From Nitrospirota bacterium (GTDB taxonomy: Bacteria; Nitrospirota; UBA9217): a stretch of 37,291 bases of DNA. Positions 1-5,534 of this stretch are shown piece after piece. Position 1 is the first letter of the stretch, and every line of letters starts with the position of its first letter. A program made the position numbers and the translations under genes. The stretch lies in assembly GCA_035516965.1 (NCBI GenBank), contig DATIZR010000067.1:1-37291 (forward strand), given 5' to 3'. The notes under the pieces were generated by a model. That model was not told the DNA's origin, ran no database searches, and worked only from the letters and a program-made list of their open reading frames with translations.

Positions 1-1
1 C

Positions 2-412
2 TACAACACCTACGTGAAGTCGGGCACCTTCAACGGCACCGTAGCGAGCGCCTACCTGTCGCTGGTTCCCTTCGAAGAAGGCCTGGCAATGAGCGCAGCC
101 AACTATGCGACCCTGAAGGGTCATGCCCAGACCAATGATTCACAGCTCGGCGGCATGAACGGCACGTCGCAGGTGATGTGCCTGTCCTGCCACAGGGCCC
201 ACGCAACGGCGTTCCCCGAAATGACCCGGTGGAGCAACGAGGGTGAGTTCATCGTGTACAACAGCCTGTATCCCGGCGTGGACAACACCGGCACCAGCTA
301 CTCAGTCGGCTACACCGCGGCAGAGTACAAGCAGGGCATGTATCAGAAGTCGGAAGCTTCGTTGGCTTCCTACCAGCGCTCGCTCTGCAACAAGTGCCAC
401 GCAAAAGATTAA
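2..412 (+). CDS. C-terminal part of a multiheme cytochrome c (5' end outside window)
   Basis: The reading frame is open from the first complete codon of the window to a TAA at 410-412, so only the last 136 residues are seen and the true start lies upstream. Two CXXCH heme c attachment motifs are visible: CLSCH (codons from 179) and CNKCH (codons from 386), the second almost at the C-terminus. The residues around the first motif (MCLSCHRAHA, followed by a tryptophan-containing stretch) and the closing LCNKCHAK resemble periplasmic or outer-surface multiheme cytochromes of metal- and sulfur-cycling anaerobes. Such proteins carry electrons in the periplasm or across the outer membrane. Total heme number, signal peptide and partners cannot be judged. 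An intrinsic terminator follows about 90 bases downstream, so this is probably the last gene of its transcript. Confidence 0.8.
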   Translation, partial: YNTYVKSGTFNGTVASAYLSLVPFEEGLAMSAANYATLKGHAQTNDSQLGGMNGTSQVMCLSCHRAHATAFPEMTRWSNEGEFIVYNSLYPGVDNTGTSYSVGYTAAEYKQGMYQKSEASLASYQRSLCNKCHAKD

Positions 413-831
413 TGAAGTAAGCAGGGGCTACAGACCGTTGAAACTGTGAGAAGAAGCATAGGGGCGATTTAATCTCCTCTCGCCTCGTCCAACCCTTCAT
501 CCCCAGCCGCAAAAGGCTGGGGTTTTCTTTCTGGTTTCATAAATAATAGAATATTAGTTTCCCGATCTCCTGTGCATCTACCCTATGTATCTCCCGAAGT
601 CGGAAGGGATCAGGTGGGGAAAGGCGGGGAAACGACAACTTCCAGAGGGGGGCATCTATTGCCCGGACGACCACGGAATAATTAGTCGCATAGTGGATAG
701 TATGATATAGTTGTTGGACGACAAATACTTCCTGTAAGTGTTGCTTCATCTGCGGGATTTTCAATTGGACAATTACTAGTTGTATGACCTACAGAGGCTT
801 GCCCCAGTCAATCACAGGAGTCACCAATTTT
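413..831. other. Non-coding stretch, no gene recognised
   Basis: Apart from the terminator at 501-533, no convincing gene is seen. A 75-codon open frame on the minus strand (537-764) has no ribosome binding site and no recognisable motif. The base composition shifts from GC-rich to AT-rich near 540, marking the edge of the AT-rich orphan-gene block. Confidence 0.5.
501..533 (+). terminator. Rho-independent terminator of the cytochrome gene
   Basis: CCCCAGCC (501-508) and GGCTGGGG (515-522) form a perfect 8-bp GC-rich stem with a 6-base loop, followed directly by TTTTCTTTCT. This is a textbook intrinsic terminator in the + direction. Confidence 0.9.
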
Positions 832-1310
832 ATGAAACTGGTATCACTTGCTGGCGTGTTGCTTTGCTGTGAGCTACTGATCGGCTGTGTAGAAATGTCA
901 CTCAACATAAGAGAGCCATACCAAGCCGACCCAGGCCACAATTTCACTTACCAAATCATTGACAATGGAAAAGCACCGCTGGAAGCTTTGTCCATTTTGC
1001 GTGAAAGAGTCATCGATCAATTAGATGCAGCGGGGCTGACCACGCAGAGCGGTTCCGGAGAGCCAAGGATAGTTGCGATCGTGGTCACCAAGTATAAATG
1101 CGGCCGAGTTGGGAGAAATTAGGGGTAGGGTCCATCGGGGGGACGGATTGGATTTCGACATCGATTGTAGTGAAAGATGCAATATCCCAGGCGGTGTTAT
1201 CGAGGTTCGAGGCCGAGTCAAAATATTCAAGCTCTCTGATCTCTCCTCGTAGACTGATGCAGAAACATGCGGATAAGATTGTCAACTATCTCAAAACGGG
1301 GAAGCCATAG
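832..1310 (+). pseudogene. Lipoprotein gene interrupted by a frameshift (possibly DUF4410-like)
   Basis: The ATG at 832 follows AGGAG (816-820). It opens a lipoprotein signal peptide with a short charged start, a hydrophobic core and the lipobox LIGC (Cys at about residue 19). The frame runs to a TAG at 1120-1122, ending in a stretch unlike the rest. A second frame opens at 1098 and continues to 1310 with sensible protein sequence (WEKLGVGSIGGTDW..., ending in an ADKIVNYLK helix). Adding one A to the AAA run at 1096-1098 would join the two frames without a break and give about 159 residues. The joined protein has the general shape of exported DUF4410-type lipoproteins, but that assignment is weak. 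It could be a true pseudogene or a one-base assembly error. Confidence 0.6.
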
Positions 1311-1423
1311 GCTCAGTCTGCGGGTTGAAAATAGTCCACTGCTGCTGAAATGGCAAACGAGTGATGCCGAACAAACACATGCAGAGAAATGAACCCAACA
1401 ACTCTAGATTTAGGAGGCGATCA

Positions 1424-2131
1424 ATGAGACGCGGACTTCTTATTCTTATGAATGTTATAAGCGTTCTGCTTTGGGCCCTTACCGCGCAGCCTGCAGAAAA
1501 TGTCGAAGGAAAAATATTTTACACCACTACTAACATTTGGTTCGATAATCAAAGTAACATAGAGTCGACGAATTACCTTAGGGGTCAATTTTTACCAATA
1601 GGCACAAAAGTAAAAATTACCGAAGTTCGGGATGGATCGAAACCAGTCATCAACACACTGGACCTGGAACAACGGCAAGATTGCATTCGGTTTCATGACT
1701 CGAGCGGCAAGTCATATAAAATTGTTTTCATTTCGAGACACGCCGCCGCGGGTGCCAGCGTCTGGGATTTGTTTAAGCAATACTTTTCTCAAAATGACCC
1801 AACGGCCGAAGGCGGAGCGTTCAGTTCACTGACGAACGAGGAGCAAAAGATGGTGAGGGCGGGAGAGACTGCTTTCGGAATGAGTAAGGCAGCGGTAATT
1901 ATGGCGTATGGGTACCCGCCGGCGAACAAAACACCGTCCTTGCAACTGAATAAGTGGATATACTGGGAGAATTTTTTCAAGACAAGAGCTATTTATTTCA
2001 AGGACGATAAAGTAGTCGCCGATTCAAAAACGAAAAAACCAGCTTCATCCATTGACGCATGTATCAAAGCATGCAGGGAATACACGAGTCGTACGTCTGA
2101 ACAGTGCTTTGATGAGTGTAAGCCGAAGTAA
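1424..2131 (+). CDS. Exported protein with a BamE/SmpA-like segment, function unknown
   Basis: The frame is open from 1361, but the ATG at 1424 is chosen because AGGAGG (1412-1417) lies at ideal distance and the resulting 235-residue protein begins with a clean signal peptide (MRRGLLILMN, hydrophobic core, ending near AQPA). The central part is AT-rich and unfamiliar. Residues about 155-195 (FGMSKAAVIMAYGYPP ... WIYWENFF ... IYFKDDKVV) follow the pattern 'G-s-xx-V-xxx-G-xP ... W-xY ... v-F-xdgkV' found in BamE/SmpA-type outer-membrane assembly lipoproteins. The lipobox of that family is absent. The tail is rich in cysteine (CIKACREY, CFDECKPK), suggesting disulfides in the periplasm. It sits among other exported orphans and ends in a strong hairpin shared with the convergent gene. 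Confidence 0.65.
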   Translation: MRRGLLILMNVISVLLWALTAQPAENVEGKIFYTTTNIWFDNQSNIESTNYLRGQFLPIGTKVKITEVRDGSKPVINTLDLEQRQDCIRFHDSSGKSYKIVFISRHAAAGASVWDLFKQYFSQNDPTAEGGAFSSLTNEEQKMVRAGETAFGMSKAAVIMAYGYPPANKTPSLQLNKWIYWENFFKTRAIYFKDDKVVADSKTKKPASSIDACIKACREYTSRTSEQCFDECKPK

Positions 2132-2162
2132 AGGTTTGGGCTGAGGAACGCAGCCCAAACCT
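2132..2162. terminator. Bidirectional terminator hairpin between convergent orphan genes
   Basis: A perfect 12-bp stem (2132-2143 with 2151-2162) encloses a 7-base loop and starts one base after the stop codon of the upstream gene. There is no long T-run on the + side. Read on the minus strand the stem is followed by TTTACTTC, a weak U-tract, so it may serve the convergent gene at 2176-2622 better. The 3' arm can also pair with a second GTTTGGGC at 2184-2191. Confidence 0.6.
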
Positions 2163-2175
2163 AAACGGTTCGCTG

Positions 2176-2622
2176 TTATATCTGTTTGGGCGACTTTTTC
2201 ATACTGCAGATGAACTCCAAGATATGTTCATTAAGGGAGTCAGGTACGATTTGTGTATAGAGCGAAGGAATATCAGGATATGAGAAATGTTGCACGATTT
2301 CTGACGAACCATCTCTATCGGCATATTCATTGATCTGGAGGAAGGCGGAGGCCCTTTCGTCGCAACGGTAGACTGCCAATATCTTCTCTGAGCTATATGT
2401 CTTCTCTGGAGAAGAGCTTAGGACTTCTTGGGGTCTCGTGTATACCCACTTTTCCCAAACCTTGATCTTGGGTCCGTTTATTCGCAGGGACTCCCTATCG
2501 ATAAATATTTTGATGTCCTGGGTCTGTGTGATTAAAAACCATTTGGAGGCGCTGCTGCTTTCGGCGATGGAACTCAAGAGCACAAAGAGGAGAATCGAGG
2601 CTTTGAAGTTCTTTAAACGCAT
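2176..2622 (-). CDS. Exported protein resembling the surface-adhesin E family
   Basis: The ATG at 2622 is preferred over the longer frame (2652) because GGAG lies six bases upstream on the minus strand and the product then starts with a standard signal peptide (MRLKNFKASILLFVLLSS, cleavage near SSSAS). The mature part of the 148-residue protein begins KWFLI and contains IFIDRESLRINGPKIKVWEKW, a YRCDERAS segment and a final ILEFICSM. This order (W-x-x-i, then 'D-xx-Si-r-xG', then VW, then one Cys in the middle and one near the end) fits the small periplasmic adhesin-E-like domain (Pfam Adhesin_E) seen in many Gram-negatives. The two cysteines may form a disulfide. No operon partner; convergent with the preceding gene. 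Confidence 0.6.
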   Translation of the reverse strand: MRLKNFKASILLFVLLSSIAESSSASKWFLITQTQDIKIFIDRESLRINGPKIKVWEKWVYTRPQEVLSSSPEKTYSSEKILAVYRCDERASAFLQINEYADRDGSSEIVQHFSYPDIPSLYTQIVPDSLNEHILEFICSMKKSPKQI

Positions 2623-2982
2623 GAAAGTCTCCACACGGAAAGCGTCGAGCATTTACTCATTAAAAATACCAGTCAAATTCTATCAAACACAAAAGTATTT
2701 GTAAATAATATAAGGTGTACGTAAAGTTGTTGTCTCATATTACCGGTCACGGGTGCCTGATTGTAGGTAAAGCTGACGAGGTTCAACAGCGTCCTTGAGA
2801 TGCTCATCTACTGGTAGCAGTATGGACTGTAACATCATCGCCTTTAACGGGGGTAAAAGGTTTGCGGGAATCAGTGGCAGGAATTATTTGGATCAACTGG
2901 ATGGAATCAATCGTACCGGCTGGCAGCAAACCCCAGGAATCTGCGCTTCATCAATGGATTTGAGTTTCCCTACGCACTGCCT
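2623..2982. other. Non-coding stretch between two minus-strand genes
   Basis: The first 150 bases are very AT-rich and should contain the promoter of the adhesin-E-like gene, but no clean -35/-10 pair was identified. From about 2790 the composition returns to the genome's normal range. A + strand open frame starting at 2795 runs into the antisense of the next gene and has no recognisable domain. Confidence 0.4.
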
Positions 2983-3774
2983 TCATCCCCCCGTCAATCT
3001 CCCCGCAAACTCCTCCCCCAGCACCACCATCGATTCGATGTCCAGATATCTCGGTGCTGTCACGTCCAGCAGGAGCTTGCACTGCGCGGGAAAATCCTCT
3101 TCCGGAGCGGCGTCATCGAACAGGAGCAGCGCGGGGTAGTGGGGGAAGAAGCGGAACTCGAAGGCCGCGTCGTGACTGCCCTTGATCACGGCAGGCACTC
3201 CGCCCAGCTTCAGGCAGGCGGAATGAAGCGCCTTCACGTTTCCCGAAAAATGCTGAGCGATCACCTCTTCCACGTGTCCGGCCCAGGCCTTGTCCTTTGC
3301 ATGGGAGGCCGGCACGGAGCCGAAGGTTATCCATTCTCCACGCGGGGCGGGCGGATCGGGCATGCAGAGGTGGTTACAAATGAGGATCGAGACCCAGGGC
3401 CGCGGCTCGTGACCCGCTGCATCGGTCACCTTATCCCTGGTGACGCGATAGGCCTCATTGAGGAAGCTGATCTCGATCGTATCCGCATTGACCAGCCGCG
3501 CCCCGAACAGGTGCCCGGCGCGCTCGAAGTTGAGCCCTCGTACCTTCGGGCGAAGCGATTCCAGCGCCTGTTCGTACACTGTGCCGGGTGAATCCCGGCC
3601 GCCGGACCGCTCCTTCTCAAGGATCGCACTCGCACTCTCGCTCAGGTTCACGCATTGGCCGGCCTTCGCCTGATGCGTCGCAAGTTTCGCGGCAAAGCCG
3701 AAGCAGGTCGGCGTCCCGCATTTTCCACAGTTCGTTTTCGGAAGCAGCTTGTAGATTTCTACAGCGGTTTTCAT
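2983..3774 (-). CDS. Fe-S domain protein with DUF3786 domain
   Basis: The 263-residue cytoplasmic protein starts with a 4Fe-4S domain of the kind found in the corrinoid iron-sulfur protein and electron-transport subunit B family: NCGKCGTPTCFGFAAKL followed by a fourth cysteine in GQCVN (about residue 41). This gives spacing C-X2-C-X4-C-X16-C. The rest, from about residue 60 (YEQALESLRPKV) to the end, matches the DUF3786 domain, which is found in strict anaerobes and has no known biochemical role. Pairing of these two domains is recurrent in acetogens, methanogens and sulfur-metabolising bacteria. It is divergent from the hemerythrin gene, with about 120 bases between starts. No strong Shine-Dalgarno is visible before the ATG. 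A role in one-carbon or low-potential electron metabolism is only an inference. Confidence 0.85.
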   Translation of the reverse strand: MKTAVEIYKLLPKTNCGKCGTPTCFGFAAKLATHQAKAGQCVNLSESASAILEKERSGGRDSPGTVYEQALESLRPKVRGLNFERAGHLFGARLVNADTIEISFLNEAYRVTRDKVTDAAGHEPRPWVSILICNHLCMPDPPAPRGEWITFGSVPASHAKDKAWAGHVEEVIAQHFSGNVKALHSACLKLGGVPAVIKGSHDAAFEFRFFPHYPALLLFDDAAPEEDFPAQCKLLLDVTAPRYLDIESMVVLGEEFAGRLTGG

Positions 3775-3842
3775 GGTATAAGAGTAACTTTTTTAACGCG
3801 GGCTGTCAAACTGATTACGGAGGAAAGCGCCATTCTGTCATC

Positions 3843-3871
3843 TTGACACGGGCACCATCGATTGTTAATAT
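3843..3871 (+). promoter_or_regulatory. Sigma-70-type promoter of the hemerythrin gene
   Basis: TTGACA (3843-3848) and TAATAT (3866-3871) are separated by exactly 17 bases. Transcription would start near 3878, leaving a leader of about 20 bases that contains GGAGGG (3888-3893). Confidence 0.8.
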
Positions 3872-3898
3872 CCATGATGATACGTCGGGAGGGCTGTC

Positions 3899-4318
3899 AT
3901 GGAATGGAACAAAACGCTGGAAGTCGGCATCGATACGATCGACAGCCAGCACAGGGAGCTGTTCAGGAGGATCAACAGGCTGGTCCTTGCCATAAGAGAG
4001 CACCGCTGCAAATCGGAAATCGACGGTGTGCTCAAGTTTCTCGATGATTATGCCAGAGTGCACTTCGCCGATGAGGCAAAGCACATGCGCGAAACCGGGT
4101 ATCCAGGCTATGAGGAGCAGCTGCGGGAGCACCAGAAGTACCTTGCGGCCTTGAAGGAGCTGAAGGAGCAGGCCGAGCAGCCCCGGATCTCCGGAGCGTC
4201 CTATGACCTCTCGGCAACGACCAATCAGGTGGTCGTGGACTGGATCGTCGATCACATCATGAAGGTGGACATGAGGTTCGGCGAGTTCCTCCGAAACAAG
4301 AAGGCCCATGACGTATGA
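3899..4318 (+). CDS. Bacteriohemerythrin
   Basis: This 139-residue cytoplasmic protein has the four-helix hemerythrin signature. It shows W3, the IDSQH motif with His18, HFADE with His55 and Glu59, H78 in the third helix, and a C-terminal DHIMKVDMRF segment supplying His and Asp ligands of a non-heme di-iron centre that reversibly binds O2. Such stand-alone bacteriohemerythrins act as oxygen scavengers, carriers or sensors in microaerophiles and anaerobes. GGAGGG (3888-3893) sets the start and a near-consensus promoter lies directly upstream. The usual second His of the third-helix HxxxH pair is replaced (YL at 81-82), as in some other bacterial members. Confidence 0.92.
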   Translation: MEWNKTLEVGIDTIDSQHRELFRRINRLVLAIREHRCKSEIDGVLKFLDDYARVHFADEAKHMRETGYPGYEEQLREHQKYLAALKELKEQAEQPRISGASYDLSATTNQVVVDWIVDHIMKVDMRFGEFLRNKKAHDV

Positions 4319-4323
4319 TTCTT

Positions 4324-4358
4324 GTTCCGCCATTGGGAAAATCGTCGAGGAGCGGAAC
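4324..4358 (+). repeat. Inverted repeat after the hemerythrin gene
   Basis: GTTCCGC (4324-4330) and GCGGAAC (4352-4358) are perfect 7-bp complementary arms with a 21-base loop. There is no T-run, so a terminator role is uncertain. Confidence 0.35.
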
Positions 4359-4436
4359 CCCGCCCTGCCTTTCATCCTGCGCCAAAGGTATCAGACAAAC
4401 GAGTGACTTCCATAGCCTGCCCGTTCATCTCTCGTC

Positions 4437-4465
4437 TTGACACATGAACATCAGTTCACTATACT
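4437..4465 (+). promoter_or_regulatory. lexA promoter
   Basis: TTGACA (4437-4442) and TATACT (4460-4465) are spaced by 17 bases, a near-consensus sigma-70 promoter. The predicted start near 4472 leaves a leader of roughly 110 bases before the lexA ATG at 4581. Confidence 0.8.
4445..4458. promoter_or_regulatory. Putative LexA operator (SOS box) inside the lexA promoter
   Basis: TGAACATCAGTTCA is a palindrome with 5-bp arms and contains GAAC-N4-GTTC, the core of the Bacillus-type SOS box. It fills the spacer between the -35 and -10 hexamers of lexA, so LexA bound here would block RNA polymerase. This is the expected layout for autorepression. The assignment rests on motif and position. Confidence 0.65.
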
Positions 4466-4580
4466 GAAGCTGGTCCTGCTGCGGTTTCCCGTACGAAGCA
4501 ACAGGACTTATCGGGACGGGATTCGTATCATCGCACTTCCTGCCCGCACTCTTGCCCTGCATACCGCTTTGGGGGATCCC

Positions 4581-5192
4581 ATGCCTCAAAAGATAACGAA
4601 ACGCCAGCAGGACATCCTGGACTTCATCCGTACGACCATCGCAGGCCGGGGCATGCCGCCCACGATCAGGGAGATCGGGGCAAAGTTCGGCATCCGCTCA
4701 ACGAACGGCGTGGATGGCCACCTCTCGGCGCTGGAGGCCCGCGGGCTCATCAGGCGGGACCGGGGAAAGTCACGCGGCATTCTGCTGCGGCCCGCTGACC
4801 GGACGACCGTATCCATCCCCCTGCTGGGGAGGGTGGCTGCCGGACAGCCCGTGCTGTCGCCGGAGAACCGGGAGGGCGAGGTCGTCGTGGACCTCTCTCT
4901 CTATGCTCTCAGGAGCGCAAACAATATCTTCGCCCTCCGTGTGAAGGGCGAGAGCATGGTGAACGCCCACATCCTGGACAACGACCTGCTGATCGTCCGT
5001 GCGCAGAACGCCGCGCGGGACGGCGAGATCGTCGTGGCGCTGTGGGACGGGGAGGCGACGGTCAAGCGCTTCTTCGCTGAAAAGAACCGCGTCCGTCTGC
5101 AGCCGGAGAACATTGCCATGAGCCCTCTTTTCGTCGACCGGGGCGAGCTGCTCATTCTCGGGAAAGCGATCGGCGTCATCAGGCGGCTGTAG
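4581..5192 (+). CDS. lexA: LexA repressor, SOS response regulator
   Basis: The 203-residue length is typical of LexA. Residues 1-70 form the winged helix DNA-binding domain (KRQQDILDFI, PPTIREIG, then STNGVDGHLSALEARGLI). The latent protease domain follows, with the Ala87-Gly88 autocleavage bond in GRVAAGQP, the nucleophile Ser125 in KGESM and the general base Lys162 in ATVKRF. RecA filaments trigger self-cleavage, releasing SOS genes. The ATG at 4581 is chosen because it yields the canonical N-terminus; the frame is open further upstream but that part is the promoter and leader. The recognition helix resembles Bacillus-type LexA more than the E. coli protein, in line with the GAAC-N4-GTTC site in its own promoter. 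Confidence 0.95.
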   Translation: MPQKITKRQQDILDFIRTTIAGRGMPPTIREIGAKFGIRSTNGVDGHLSALEARGLIRRDRGKSRGILLRPADRTTVSIPLLGRVAAGQPVLSPENREGEVVVDLSLYALRSANNIFALRVKGESMVNAHILDNDLLIVRAQNAARDGEIVVALWDGEATVKRFFAEKNRVRLQPENIAMSPLFVDRGELLILGKAIGVIRRL

Positions 5193-5197
5193 CCGCC
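5182..5197 (+). terminator. Hairpin across the lexA stop codon
   Basis: GGCGGC (5182-5187) and GCCGCC (5192-5197) form a tight 6-bp hairpin over the lexA stop codon. No T-run follows, so termination is doubtful. Confidence 0.25.
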
Positions 5198-5360
5198 GCT
5201 GCAAAGGCCCCTGTATCTCCCCGCGTCCGGCACCAGCGGTGCATGCCGCCTCAAGAACGCCCTCCGGACCCCGCGGTCCCTGCTCGACCATATGGCATTC
5301 GCCCCCGAAGTATGTTACTATGCATCATCTGGTCCGGTTCTTCAAGGAGCGCAGCCTGCG

Positions 5361-5534
5361 ATGAAAAGAGACGTCTGGATATTCCTGTTTGCCCTCGGCC
5401 TCCTGTTCTTCAGCTGGCCCCTCATGAGTGTGTTCCGGGACAACCTGGTCGTTGCGCTGTTCGTCATCTGGATCCTGTTCATCGCTCTTCTGTTCGTGAC
5501 CAGCATCCTTTCCAAGCGTGAGGACGGCAGTTAA
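5361..5534 (+). CDS. Small two-helix membrane protein preceding the symporter-kinase
   Basis: This 57-residue protein (start ATG 5361, AAGGAG at 5344-5349) has two predicted transmembrane helices separated by a short polar turn. They are roughly residues 5-23 (WIFLFALGLLFFSWPLMSV) and 28-50 (LVVALFVIWILFIALLFVTS), ending in KREDGS. Its TAA is immediately followed by the GTG start of the kinase gene, so the two are very likely translationally coupled. Pseudomonas cbrA is preceded by a comparable small membrane ORF (cbrX), and the layout here is the same, although I cannot show sequence relationship. A role in assembling or tuning the symporter-like sensor is a reasonable inference. Confidence 0.75.
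   Translation: MKRDVWIFLFALGLLFFSWPLMSVFRDNLVVALFVIWILFIALLFVTSILSKREDGS

Noticed and set aside
537-764. 75-codon minus-strand open frame in the AT-rich block
   Set aside because: No Shine-Dalgarno, signal peptide or known motif, and it begins next to the terminator; could not be supported as a gene.
2153-2191. attC-like integron recombination site (GCCCAAAC ... GTTTGGGC)
   Set aside because: The ends look similar to attC ends, but the element is only 39 bases, the core triplets do not match the consensus, no integrase is near, and neighbouring genes are not all in one orientation.
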